A model generated the notes under the pieces. It saw only the letters and a list, made by a program, of their open reading frames with translations, had not been told where the DNA came from and ran no database searches. Shown in pieces: positions 11,487-22,136 of a stretch of 64,000 bases of DNA (position 1 is the first letter of the stretch; every line of letters starts with the position of its first letter). The stretch covers positions 96,515,207 to 96,579,206 of the forward strand of contig OX352772.1 in assembly GCA_947095535.1 (NCBI GenBank), written 5' to 3'. Origin of the DNA: Poecilobothrus nobilitatus (lineage: Eukaryota > Arthropoda > Insecta > Diptera > Dolichopodidae). Made by a program: the position numbers and the translations under genes.

Positions 11487-12069
11487 ATGGTTAAACAAGT
11501 TCTCATAGTTGACCTACAATTTTTACAAGGAAATGAAAAGCAATATTTCCTAAAAGAGTTAGCCATACTTGAAAAGGGAAGTTTAATTCCAACTGTGTAT
11601 AACTTCACCGCACCCCGCAGAAGAACTTAGTCAGGATATGAAATAAAATAACCAGTATTGCGAAAGTAAAATAAATGGAGTTAAATAGAATAACGGTTTA
11701 GTTGAATATTTAGATGTAAAATGTATATTAAAACACTATTTTAAGTCAGCTGAAAAAATTTATGTTAAAGAAGAACAAAAATAACTGTTTCTTCAAAAGT
11801 ATATTGACAGTGTTAAAATAGAAGATCTAAGCAGAAACTTGCCGTCATTGCAAAAGATTGTTAGCTTTAAATTAAATTGTCCTATACATTTATCAAACAA
11901 CAATTTCAGATGTGCTGTTAAAAATTGTTATAATGTATATATGTATCTTTTAAAGGAATTCATTTTTCATACTTGCACGATATATACTTGCAAAACTAAA
12001 CGCAAGAAGTACATATCAAATACATATAGCAAATGTTGGTCTCACTATTTATGCAATTTTAACATCTGA
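11487..12069 (+). pseudogene. Divergent VDLQ-motif protein, copy A (unknown function)
   Basis: Starts at the ATG at 11487, 120 bp from the ATPase start and on the opposite strand. The N-terminal part has VLIVDLQFLQGNEKQYFLKE and KGSLIPT. After stops, the C-terminal part (11839-12069) has CPIHLSNNNFRCAVKNCYNV. The orthologous gene in copy C is at 26312-26826. The N-terminal pattern (V-D-L/V-x, then N-x4-F-x-K-E/H) also occurs in the small gene upstream of the protease (21763-22099), so the element seems to carry two paralogues. I recall similar proteins among uncharacterised arthropod proteins but know no function. Confidence 0.6.
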
Positions 12070-12105
12070 GCATCGTAAAAAAATGTTTCAACTTAGATTT
12101 AAATA

Positions 12106-12310
12106 GAAATATAATAATAAAAGATTTTAAACATAAAAATAAATTTTATTTCTATCTTATGTTTTCAAAATAGATACCAAAATATTTCTCATTTGGTAAT
12201 ATTCGTAAGTGCGGCATTACACCACTCTACCCTACTGAACGAACTATTCAATTTCAGTGAACGAGTTAAAAAATACAGTTCAATCATTCATTTCTTTTTT
12301 CTGCCATTTT
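12106..12310. other. Centre of the large inverted duplication
   Basis: Sequence between the two arms. AACTTAGATTTAAATAG at about 12089-12105 is mirrored by ATTTAAATCTAAGTT at about 12324-12338, so the fold lies between them. The middle (TTCGTAAGTGCGGCATTACACCACTC region) matches nothing else in the window and shows no coding frame. Arm B lacks the divergent gene that arm A has, so the junction is asymmetric. Confidence 0.6.
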
Positions 12311-12455
12311 CGTACTATACATGCATTTAAATCTAAGTTGAAATATTTTTTTACGATGATCTAAACTGAACTAAATTTAAATTTATATTCACTTCGGGAA
12401 AAGAGCTTTTCATATAAATATAGGTTAGTAGAGTTAGTTTTTAACTAGTACAACT

Positions 12456-13115
12456 ATGCTGTTTCACCCATTTAATATGATGGTGGCGACTCCATCTGTG
12501 GTAAAACCTCGTTTATTCATAATTTAATAAAATATAAAAAAGAAAATATACAACCACATATTAATTGAATAATTTGGTGTAATCCAGACAAAAATGCCGT
12601 TCCAAAATACATCAAAGATAAGGAATATAGTTTAGATTTTAATAATAATCAAAAATTTTTGTTAATTATTATCGATGATATGATGTTAAATTCTCATGAA
12701 AGGTATGTATGAAATTTATTTACTAGAGGATCACATCATAGAAATTTATCTGTAATATTTGTAACACAAAATGTTTTTCACCAGGGTAAATATTCAAGAG
12801 ATATTTCACTTAATAGTAAATATTTAGTATTTTTCAAAAATCCAAGAGATAAAACGCAGATATTACTTCTAGCTCGCCAAATTTATCCTAATCAAATCAA
12901 AGCATTTGAAAAAGTATATAATGATGTGACGTCAGTCCCATATGGCTATATATTAATAGATCTTACTCAAGACGTTAATGACATATTTCGATTAAGAATG
13001 ATATATTTGGAAAAGGTTTGTTTTATTGTACGAGAGATCGGTTAGAACAATTTGGGGAGGAATATGAAACGTTTGAAGACCAATCGACATATATGGCACC
13101 TATTAAAAACCTCTA
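12456..13115 (+). pseudogene. ATP: Packaging ATPase, copy B
   Basis: Reads as the ATPase of copy A but is broken in at least three frames. The Walker A region is damaged by a small deletion near 12483-12500. The Walker B region (LLIIIDDMMLN) is intact at about 12658-12690. The FVTQNVFHQGKYSRDISLN block is readable at about 12755-12815. Its end overlaps the start of the next gene, as in the other copies. Confidence 0.8.
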
Positions 13116-13362
13116 AACCAAAATTGCAGAAAGTAATTATAAAACACTGTAACCCTGAAGTAATAAAAACATTTTGCGAAATGTAAATATTTTAAAAGGT
13201 AATTGTAATCTGAGTAAAAAAGCAACAACCCAATTACGAAAGTATTAAAAAAGAATTAAGATCATTTATTTGCCGGAAAAATCTATAAATAGCAAAAGAA
13301 AAATCATTAATCAATGTGGTGGGTTTTTACCTACACTTCTTGGTGCAGTACTGTCAGATTAA
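13064..13362 (+). pseudogene. Small basic Polinton protein, copy B
   Basis: Starts at the ATG at 13064 inside the ATPase 3' end and stops at 13360-13362 after GAVLSD. Frameshifts split it, but the VIIKHC block, the basic middle and the hydrophobic tail (LPTLLGAVL) are recognisable. Compare 10444-10744 and 25407-25730. Confidence 0.65.
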
Positions 13363-13434
13363 TCAGAAATTTTATAAAATGAATAATACAACATTTAATA
13401 AAATGGTAATTCTAAAACCGAGATTTATGACAAA

Positions 13435-13998
13435 ATGAAGCAGAATGCGGACATTGAACTTAATAAGTTGGATACAAATATGAGAAAAATATTGCTAAAT
13501 ATACATCTCACAGACACACAAAAATGGTATTTATACAGACAAAATCTATTTAAAACAAAAAACAAAAAACGACAACTTCCTAGAAATAAAGAGGAGAAAG
13601 TAAAAATTACGGAAACAAAAGGAACTCAAACTCGTGCAAAACCAATGAAACTCAATCGAATTTTCCTGAATATAAGAATGTTGGAACAGTTGTTCCTGAA
13701 GAAGAAGAAGTATATGAAAAAGAAGCTGATGACGAAGTATTTGATGATAAAATTCAAGAAAATGTTTGAACAAAAGCATTGTCAGTTGCTTCAGCTGTAG
13801 AACGTCTTAGAAAAAGAAAATCAATTAGAAATCAAAATGTGCAAATTTTTGAAACTGATACAGGAGACATTATAACTGTTAGTTGATGAATAATTCATCA
13901 AAACGTGTTTTAAGGTCAGCAGCAGGTAATACTCAGACAGAACTTAATTTTCCAATTCGTAAGAATAAATCCGCAAGCTCATGGACAACATACAAGTA
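13435..13998 (+). pseudogene. KWYLY-motif protein, copy B
   Basis: The only copy with an undamaged N-terminal part: frame 13435-13800 begins MKQNADIELNKLDTNMRKIL and contains LTDTQKWYLYRQNLFK, then a Lys/Arg/Gln-rich segment. A frameshift near 13640 moves the acidic middle (Glu/Asp-rich) and the RLRKRKSIRNQNVQIFE block into another frame, and a deletion near 13880 removes part of the Ser/Pro linker. The end overlaps the penton-candidate start at 13981. The composition (basic ends, acidic middle) suggests a scaffold or nucleic-acid-binding role, which is a guess. Confidence 0.7.
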
Positions 13999-14597
13999 AA
14001 TGATGAATTTTATGCCACTTTACTCAGTTACTATTATTCAGAAAATTCATTATCATTTTTTACAAATAAAATGAATAAAAAAATGTGTGATTCAAGGTGG
14101 AAAGTCGGTATTTCAGAAATGTATGTTAATGACTTCGTTCCAAATGTGTATGGTGAAGAATGGGAAAACAGTACTCAAATATTTATTAAAGGTATGCAGA
14201 AAGATATGATAGGAGTTGGAACATCACATATTCCATACATAGAAAAACAAATGATATGCGATTGGAAAGTTTTTCTACAACCAACACTAATTGAAAAATA
14301 TACGTCCACTCAATAGGTTTACAAGAAAAGAAGTTGAACGACAATTGATTTGGGGAATTTTTAATTTTATAAACGATGAAGTTCATTATACACAATCAGC
14401 AAAAGCTGAGAAGATGCCTAAAAATATAAGTTACACTACGATATGTGTTATTAGGCCCAAAATAGATATAAAAATAAGAACAAATTACGCAAATTACCCT
14501 TGAAGGACTTTTGACAACATGTTTCAATCAAGTATCTTCGAAAGTTACAGATTTTAAAAAATATAAATCACGTGTAATAGAAGCTTTCAAAACTTTT
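13981..14597 (+). pseudogene. Penton/minor-capsid candidate, copy B, truncated
   Basis: Begins MDNIQVNDEFYATLLS at 13981. Frame 13981-14316 includes NSLSFFTNKMNKKMCDSRWK and PNVYGEEWENSTQIF; the match continues in another frame at 14291-14503 (RPLNRFTRKEVERQL, then PKNISYTTICVIRPKIDI). It is cut at 14597 by the LINE-2 tail. This copy keeps the start that is frameshifted in copy A. Confidence 0.75.
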
Positions 14598-14990
14598 TAT
14601 TTATTTATTTATTTATACTTCATAAACAGTTTACCTAAAATTTATAATAATATACAATAACTAGTAAATTAAACAATATAAGTATAATATATAATATATA
14701 ATAACTAGTAAATTAAACAATATAAGTATATAGTTTATACAATATAAGTATAAATTATACAATGATAATTGTTAAGTATAAATAAACTTAGAACTAAGAT
14801 TAGAATTAAAAATTAAAAATCATATACATAAACATAGGTATATACTTTACAGTGCAACAAGAAAACAAAAACGAAAACAAAAAATCCTAATATTAATAGC
14901 GATTGCATAATTTTTGTTTTTGGGAATGTTTTGAAAGTGTAAAGTCAATATTAAGTTTATGTTTGTTACCTATAATAAGCATCAGTAGAT
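14598..14990 (-). mobile_element. LINE-2, 3' segment (left of the Polinton C insertion)
   Basis: The 3' end of LINE-2 in minus orientation: tail (TTTA)n at 14598-14616, then the 3' UTR and the last coding part, all matching LINE-1 6430-6808 in reverse. The sequence stops at about 14990, where the terminal inverted repeat of Polinton copy C begins, and resumes at 27842. About 65 bp of the LINE present in LINE-1 are missing across the insertion. Confidence 0.85.
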
Positions 14991-15811
14991 AGGTAGGCAC
15001 TTGAGCCAGACAGATGAGTAGGTCAAGGTCACCCGGAAGTAGGTCAAACCGTAATTATGTCAGACAGGAAGTAGGTTAATGTCATAAAAATAGGTCAGAC
15101 AGGCGGCGGCGGCCAAGTCGGCGACAAGTCCAGTTGTTTATAAAGATTGTATTCTTGTTTTGAGTAATAGGTAAACATGGAAATAGTAAGAAAAAATTGC
15201 TTTTTATTTTTGCTTGCAATTTTGAAATGTTTTTGCTTGCATTTTTGATATGTTTTCATTTATTTCTTGTTTTTTTTTTCTTCCGTTTTTTTTATTTTTT
15301 TATGACAAGTATTATATGACAGAAGAGGAAGGGAAAACCATTAATTAATTCTTATGTAAGAATGTTGAAAAAAAAAAAAAACAGGAAATCAAAAAAATAT
15401 CTAACGTGGTACATGTTTACTTATTGATGTATACTTGGCTTAAGTAATAGGCGCATATGAATATAATAAGAAAGAATGCTTTATAAAATTTAAAGAGAAA
15501 AATGAAAACAGAACAAAATAAGTGTAACTACATTTCTTTAAAATTTTGCAATATTTTTAAAAATTAAAAGAAAAGGTGAAAACTGGTTATTTAAATCTTA
15601 CGTAAAGATTCAACGTTGACAAAATTGATGCAATTTTGAGACTAATTTATTTCTTGTTGTTTTATTTTTTTTTTATGAAGTATTTAAAGAAGAGGAAAGA
15701 AAAAATTGTTAGTATCACCGTATAAGAAGTTATTATTATGTAAGAATGTTAGAAAACCAGAAAAAGAATAAAAAGCGATTTAAAATAAGTTAATTGCTTT
15801 TGGTACTTATT
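14991..15811 (+). repeat. Left terminal inverted repeat of Polinton C
   Basis: Pairs with 27016-27841 in reverse complement. The outer 60 bp match well (one or two differences per 20 bp). Further in, poly(A/T) tracts differ in length, but TTAAGTAATAGGCGCATATGAA at about 15439-15460 and TTAATTGC-TTTGGTAC near the inner end pair with the right side. Two related sub-blocks beginning GTAAGAATGTT (about 15357 and 15739) suggest an internal duplication. Confidence 0.85.
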
Positions 15812-16010
15812 ATAGTGTAAAAATAAAAGTAGTAGTGTAAAAATAAAAAAAAATAAAACAGATTTGTTTATATGTTTGAAATAATTTTTTCAAATAAAAT
15901 GCATGCCATTATGTATAAATTGTGTAAAAAGTTAAAAAATGGTTAATAGAGTGAAAATTCTAAGATTGGAAACGTTCGCGGTCGGGTGTTTATAAATAAA
16001 AAAATAAAAA

Positions 16011-19000
16011 ATGAATACAGAAAAATTCACGATAAAATCTATAAAATCAGTTAATGTAAAACGATTCAACATTTTTGGAAAAAAATTGGAGTTTATAATA
16101 AATCCAGTACCAGACAACAAAGATTCAATAGATTAGATTAAAACCGGTATTGAAGAATTATTCAGCAATTTAATTGAAAATGTTTACCCTAGTGACAAAA
16201 TTGGTGTTACTTTTGGATGCCAAAGTTTTCATGAACGTGGTCCTGTCTGGATCAATTTTAAAGAAGCAAAAGACCTTGACATTTCGAAAATTTGGGAAGT
16301 TATTTCAAAAATTTTCCAAAGCAACTCCGAAGATGTAGTTGCAGGTCAACTTTAATTGAAAACAGTGTTACAACTAATTGAAAAGATGTAAGTCAACTTC
16401 AATTGAAAGCAGCGTTACAACTAATTAGAAATTCAAATGTAAGCATCCCAGCAAAAGGTGCTAGTATTAGTGAGCTGAAAAAATTTCAACTATACCTCTC
16501 TAAATATCAAATTGTAGTTTTTGATTTCAGAGGAAAGGGAAAATCGATTATTTTTCAAGGTGAAGAAGATAAGAAAAAAAGATTGAATTTGATATACGAT
16601 GAAGATCACTTCAATGTAATTACATCATTAACAGCAGCATTTAGTTGTGATTACTTTTGCCAAACATGTAATATGCCGTATAACAATAGATTGTCTCACA
16701 GATGTAAACAGTCGTGTTTCTTTTGCAAATCATCTCCAGCATGTAATGCAAACTTTCCAAATATTAAATGTGATGTATGCAATCGAAGTTTTGAAGGTCA
16801 AACTTGTTTTGATAATCATAAAGCAACATCATTTACAAATAAAAAATCTATTTGCACTCTAATAAATTCCTGTACAAAATGCTGTAAAGTATATAGAGCT
16901 GATGTAAATCATATATGCTATGGACATTTGTGTAAAAACTGTAATACAAATGTTGCTTCAGATCACCAATGCTTCATTACACCATGTAAAGAATTAGCTG
17001 AACTTAAGAATATATTATATATTTTCTACGATGTCGAAACAACTCAAGACGATATCATCGGAGAGAAACTTCATGAAGGTGTTGCAATAGGGGATATAAT
17101 TGAACATCAGCCTGATTTATGTATTTTTGAACAACGTTGCACGCATTGTATAATATCTAATGTTGAAAGATGCAATTTTTGTGGACTTCGACAACATGTG
17201 TTGAAACAAAATCCAATACAAATGTTTTTGGAATATATACTCAACCAAAGAAAAATATTTGATAAAGTTGTAGTATTGTTCATAATGGACAAGCATTTGA
17301 TAATCAGTTTTTATTAAACTATATCTTAGAAAAAACCATCATCAAACCAAAACTAATTATGAGCGGAACAAAGATAATTTTAATGCTGTTAGAACGTGAA
17401 ATTTATTGATTCATTAAACTATTTTCCAATGCCGTTATCTAGTTTACCGAAAGCGTTTAATTTAGACATAAATTTGAAAAAAGGATATTTGCCTCATATG
17501 TTTAATCGTAAAAACAATATAAAATATAATGGAAAGTTACCCGATCGTAAATATTACTGTTATAATTGAATGATTGTATCGGAAAGAAAACAATTTAATA
17601 AAAATAAAAACAAGTTTTTTAACCTTCAAAATGAACTTGTAGAATATTGTATGAATGACGTATGAAGCATTTTTCTAAGAATTGGAGAACGAAAGTTTGA
17701 TACCACTAAAACCACGTGACGCGTTTTATGGCGGTAGAACAGGAAACACAAGAACATATTATAAATATGCACCTGGTGAGGAAATAATATATATAGATAT
17801 ATGAGCGCTATATCCTTGGGTGTGTAAATACAGAAAATTTCCAGTGGGTCATCCAAAAGTTCATGTTGGACAAATTGAGTGCAATAAATTAAATTTAAAT
17901 GATACTGAAGGATTAATACAGGCATTGATACTTCCTCCAGAAAAACTCTATCACCCGGTTTTGCCTATAAATCAAAATAATAAGCTAATGTTTTTCTGCT
18001 GTCAAACATGTAGCTTGGAAATGAATAATGATGACTGCTCTCATGACAATCGTAGTAGGTCAATTTTAGGAACATGGGTTATAGATGAAGTAAGAGAAGC
18101 AGTTAAACAGGGATACAAAATTGTGCAAATATACGAGGTATGGGAGTATACTGTTAAACAATTTAATCCCCTTACATCACAACAAGGAATTTTCACTGAC
18201 ATGATGAACAAGTTCTTTAAACTTAAACAAGAAGCTTCTGGCTGGCCTAGCTTTTGTAGAACACCAAAGGAAATGTGCAAATATTTAGAAAAATTTTCCA
18301 AAGTGGAAGGCATAAATTTACAGTTTAACGAAATAGAAAAAAATTATGGACTTAGATCATTAGCTAAATTAATGTTAAACTTTTTCTGGGGTAAATTTGG
18401 GCAGAGAGAAAATCAATCAAAAACAGAAATCATAAATGAGCCTTATGAATTATTTACTCTTCTTACTGATCCTTCCAAGAGTGTAAATCAAATAACTCCA
18501 TTAAACGAAAAAACAGTTTTGATAAATTGGGAATATAAAGAAGAAACAGCTGAAACATTATTAACATTTAACGTTTGTATAGCTGCTTACACTACCACAC
18601 AAGCTCGTTTAAAATTGTATTCTTATTTAAACAATTTAAAAGAACGAGTTTTGTATTACGATACTGATTCAATAATATATGTAGCACGTGAAGGAGAATA
18701 TAATCCTCCAACAGGAGTTTTCATAGGAGATGTGACAGATGAGCTTGAAGAATATGGAATAGGAAGTTACATTACAGAATTTGTCAGTGGGGGTGCAAAG
18801 AACTATGCATACAAAATATATAGTACCAACTCCAAATGTGAAAAAACTGTTTGCAAAGTCAAAGGTATTCGTTTAAATTATAACGCTTCACAAGAAATAA
18901 ATTTTGGCTCTATGAAACAATTAGTTAAAAAATTAAACAATTTTCAACAAATAAATATAACATTTCCTAGTATTCGTCGAACATACGATCACAGAGTCAT

Positions 19001-19094
19001 CACTATTCCTGAAAGAAAGACATATCGAATAAATTTCAGAAAACGAGTTTTTGCAAATGATTATACTTCAGTTCCTCAGTTCAGTTCCAAATGA
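16011..19094 (+). pseudogene. POLB: Protein-primed family B DNA polymerase, Polinton C
   Basis: Start chosen at the ATG at 16011. The N-terminal part runs to about 16345, followed by a local duplication of about 50 bp (GTAAGTCAACTT repeats near 16336-16430) with stops. Frame 16403-17317 (304 aa) has a Cys/His-rich zinc-binding region (about residues 75-195) and the ExoI motif FYDVETT. ExoII (HNGQAFDNQF) and ExoIII (VEYCMNDV) lie in other frames at 17275-17660. Polymerase motif A is broken by a TGA (YIDI-stop-ALYP, near 17797). Frame 17820-19094 (424 aa) has motif B (NFFWGKFGQ) and motif C YYDTDSIIY. This is the DNA_pol_B_2 type, which starts synthesis from a terminal protein. It is not functional here. 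Confidence 0.93.
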
Positions 19095-19310
19095 TTATAC
19101 GCAGGAGTTGGCTCCAATTAAAAGAAAAAGAATAAGAAGTCAGCAAGAATCGCAGGCACATCAACAACAACATTATCACCATCATCATCAACAACAATAA
19201 CAACAACCACAACAGCAACAACATCAACAATTTCAACAACAAGAAGAAATCATTCTTCTTCAAGAAGAAGAACCACCAGCTAATTATATTTGTACTTCAA
19301 AAATATACTG
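19083..19310 (+). pseudogene. Gln/His-rich C-terminal tail of the polymerase, shifted out of frame
   Basis: Directly after the polymerase frame, the next frame reads NDYTQELAPIKRKRIRS, then a Gln/His-rich tail with (H)4 and (Q)n runs and QEEEPPANY. A small repeat (CAGTTCCTCAGTTCAGTTCC) at the junction explains the shift: the NDYT motif is seen on both sides. A TAA in the CAA/CAG run also breaks it. The tail is present twice because of the tandem duplication at 19116-20309. Confidence 0.6.
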
Positions 19311-20309
19311 ATATTTTTGAGAATTCTGATTTTGTAAAAGAAATAAAAGAAAAAGAACATTTGGTATATAAAGATAAAAATTTAAATTTAAGTATTGTAT
19401 AGATATATATGAGTCTTTTGGTAAAATATATGCAAATTACCAATAAATAATGTAAATTGGTTTGTAGTTATAAGTTTTTATTATTATTAATAAATAAAAA
19501 TAAAATTTAAAAAAAAAAGGTATAAATTTATTTTATTTAATTGCTTTATTTTTTCAGATTCAGGTTTATATGTACCTAAATTGATTTGAAATTGAAATTG
19601 ACAAAATTGATTTATTTAATTTTTTTTTTCGTAAAACACAGGTATTTTATAAAAGAGCCAAGAAAAATTACATCATACATTAAATTTTTGAACCGGACTA
19701 AAAATCTCTTAAAAATTAAAAGAAAAAGAATAAGAAGTCAGCAAGAATCGCAGGCACATCAACAACAACATTATCACCATCATCATCAACAACAATAACA
19801 ACAACCACAACAGCAACAACATCAACAATTTCAACAACAAGAAGAAATCATTCTTCTTCAAGAAGAAGAACCACCAGCTAATTATATTTGTACTTCAAAA
19901 ATATACTGATATTTTTGAGAATTCTGATTTTGTAAAAGAAATAAAAGAAAAAGAACATTTGGTATATAAAGATAAAAAATTAAATTTAAGTATTGTATAG
20001 ATATATATGAGTCTTTTAGTAAAATATATGCAAATTACCAATAAATAATGTAAATTGGTTTGTAGTTATAAGTTTTTATTATTATTAATAAATAAAAATA
20101 AAATTTAAAAAAAAAAGGTATAAATTTATTTTATTTAATTGCTTTATTTTTTCAGATTCAGGTTTATATGTACCTAAATTGATTTTGAAATTGAAATTGA
20201 CAAAATTGATTTATTTAATTTTTTTTTTCGTAAAAACACAGGTATTTTATAAAAGAGCCAAGAAAAATTACATCATACATTAAATTTTTGAACCGGACTA
20301 AAAATCTCT
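19116..20309 (+). repeat. Tandem direct duplication, 598-bp unit x2
   Basis: Unit 1 is 19116-19713 and unit 2 is 19714-20309. Both begin AATTAAAAGAAAAAGAATAA and end in GGACTAAAAATCTCT. They differ by only a few single-base changes and indels, so the duplication is younger than the decay of the polymerase. The unit covers the Gln/His tail, a 3' UTR-like stretch with AATAAA signals, and a TTTTTTTCAG-like segment. Confidence 0.9.
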
Positions 20310-20705
20310 ACTTGCTACCTTGTAACATTTTTTTCTGTACATTTTTTTCTATATGTATTTCTTTTACTATTTGAAATTTTGAAATGATTTATACACCATC
20401 TAACTAGATTTGAAAATCCAATTTTACATTTCTTTATTTATATACTCTGAAAACTTGAAGTTTGACCGGGTGCTAAAGTATATAACGCAGTTCAATTTTA
20501 ATGGCAAATCATTTTCAATTCAATTTTGGTAAGATATTTAACTAAAATGGCAGCTGATTCAACAACATTTCCATTTACTGAAGGAACTGCAATAGTCAGA
20601 ACTTTTTAGAAATAATATATAAGAATATTTGTGTAAATATATATGTATCTACTATATATAAGTAATTCACAATAAAAAACAATTAAATAAAATTTAAAAA
20701 TTTTT
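20310..20705. other. Space between convergent units; possible small plus-strand ORF
   Basis: GTATATAACGCAGTTCA at about 20478-20494 looks like a TATA plus initiator arrangement. A 20-codon frame at 20547-20609 begins in a good context (AAAATGG; MAADSTTFPF). AATAAA signals for both strands lie at about 20670-20710. Nothing else seen. Whether the tiny frame is a gene is uncertain. Confidence 0.25.
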
Positions 20706-21250
20706 TCATTTATTGTTGTTTTTGTTTAAAACATTAGAAATTTTATTTTCTAGTAGTACAGTTACTTTAAAAAACAATCTAGAATAATTGCATTGAACGC
20801 TACAACGTTGTGTTGGAATATATATTTCTTCGTGCAATTTCATAACATGTTTTTCTTGACACGTTTTTATATATTTAATATCATATTCCCGTACATTTGA
20901 TTCAGCATTTTTATTGTGTATCATTACAGCTTGAAGAAAATCAATTAAGTTGTAAAATGTGTCTCTTTGTTAATGCTAAGACATCGACCAAAAACCATTC
21001 TTAATCCATATTGTAAACATAATTTTGTATTCTTTATTGATTGTTTCGAGTACCTTTTATAAAATTGCTGGTAAAATTTACACCAATCACGATATTTTAA
21101 AATAGCTGGCTTTTTTCCAATACAATGAAAAATGCAAGTAACTACAAGAGGTTCTGTATCAAAACCAACAAGAACTTTTAATGACTGATTTCTGTTGAGA
21201 AAATATGTATAACTCAACATCAAATTTGAGTTCGAACCTTGATCTTCCAT
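20706..21250 (-). pseudogene. Unrecognised Polinton C gene downstream of the protease
   Basis: Two frames in tandem: 20945-21250 (101 aa, start MEDQGSNSNLM) and 20706-20924 (72 aa), with the break near 20940, give about 180 aa. Visible features: FLNRNQSLKVLVGFDTEP, KPAILKYRDWCKFYQQFYKR, and a Cys-containing C-terminus. No DDE, rve or recombinase motif is present, so it is not an obvious integrase. It is the last gene of the minus-strand block, convergent with the polymerase. I do not recognise it. Confidence 0.5.
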
Positions 21251-21279
21251 TACTACGTTTTAACTAAAGCTTTTTTATA

Positions 21280-21766
21280 TTAATTGTATTGCTTAGGTAC
21301 ACAAGATTGTGAAAAATTTAAATTTCTAAATAAGTTGTAAAACATATTAATAATCAGATTGTTGTTTTCTATATGATTATCTTTGCTAAATTCATTCAAA
21401 AAAGATTTCATGCTTAAACCAAAACATCTACATCAGCCATAAACGCAACAGTATTGTCCACATACATTCGAAAGGACACTCTGTATCTGCCAATTAAAAA
21501 ACTATACTGTGATTTTTTAAATATTTCAAAATTTCCGGTTTATCTGGAACTCCACCATACGAATCAAAAGATTCTGTACAACCATGCTTTGGAATATAAA
21601 GCGCAAACCAATGTGTTCCTGGATATTTTATCTTGTCTGTGTTTACAATTAAAAAAGTAGGTGTTTCCATTATTTTTGGAATTTTGTCTAAAGCAAAAAC
21701 ACCCTTAAAATATTTGTTTGTAAATTTGTTACATTTTAAAACACTAGTTATTTCTAAAGTGTTCAT
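21280..21766 (-). pseudogene. PRO: Adenain-like cysteine protease, Polinton C
   Basis: About 160 aa, as expected for Polinton proteases. The catalytic His is in GTHWFALYI, the acidic residue region is FDSYGG, and after one frameshift near 21494 the Gln and Cys are in QSVLSNVCGQYC. These are the four elements of the adenovirus protease fold (C5 family), which trims capsid precursors. A further stop lies just past the Cys motif. The start ATG at 21766 overlaps the TGA of the upstream gene by four bases (ATGA). The partial copy D at about 34975-35175 has the matching ILSDICGEFC. Confidence 0.85.
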
Positions 21767-22099
21767 AACTCAAACTGACTCAAATCATACACTCTACTTA
21801 TTTCATTAACGTAGTTCATTAAAAACTGCTTTTTTATTTTTTCATTTGTTATAATAACATCAAATTTTTCTAGCACCTGTCTTAATTCTTTATTAATTTT
21901 ATCATTATGTACAGTTCCAAAAGAGTAATTTTCAAAATTTATAATTAAATTTATATTTTGTTGGAAATTTGTAAGTAAACTCTTTTACAAATTTTTTACA
22001 AGGTTCTTTAATTCCAACTAAACAAATATGTTTTACAAATAAAGTATTTTTATCGTCACAACAAAACTTTACGTCCACAAGTGCACAGGACGATGACAT
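21763..22099 (-). pseudogene. Small VDVK-motif protein upstream of the protease, Polinton C
   Basis: About 112 aa from the ATG at 22099 (MSSSCALVDVKFCCDDKN). One frameshift near 21950 separates it from NYSFGTVHNDKINKELRQVL. The N-terminal VDVKFCCDDKNTLFVKHICL resembles the VDLQ...N...FLKELAIL start of the divergent gene at 26312, so the two are probably paralogues. It overlaps the protease start by four bases, which suggests linked expression. Copy D keeps it at 34694-34965. Function unknown. Confidence 0.6.
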
Positions 22100-22136
22100 C
22101 TTGTTGAATATTCAAATACATGTTTCAATATTCTAT

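Larger units (their letters stand above)
6809..12105 (-). mobile_element. Polinton-like copy A (partial), left arm of an inverted duplication
   Basis: The minus strand carries packaging ATPase, small basic protein, KWYLY protein and the N-terminal half of the penton candidate, in the same order as copy C. A divergent plus-strand gene lies at 11487-12069. The element is cut at 6809 by the LINE-1 3' tail and contains a later LOA-type LINE (7810-10135). Its sequence is re-read in reverse as copy B from about 12310 onward. No terminal inverted repeat is visible here, because the outer end lies at the fold of the inverted duplication. Confidence 0.85.
12310..14597 (+). mobile_element. Polinton-like copy B (partial), right arm of the inverted duplication
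   Basis: Mirror image of copy A with the same gene order (ATPase, small basic protein, KWYLY protein, penton candidate), but without the LOA-type LINE and without the divergent gene. It stops at 14597 at exactly the point in the penton-candidate gene where copy A stops, and is followed by the 3' tail of LINE-2 in reverse. The match of junctions shows that the LINE insertion preceded the inverted duplication. Confidence 0.85.

Noticed and set aside
20706..21250. Integrase of Polinton C
   Set aside because: No D-D-E spacing, no zinc-binding HHCC and no tyrosine-recombinase motif in either frame.
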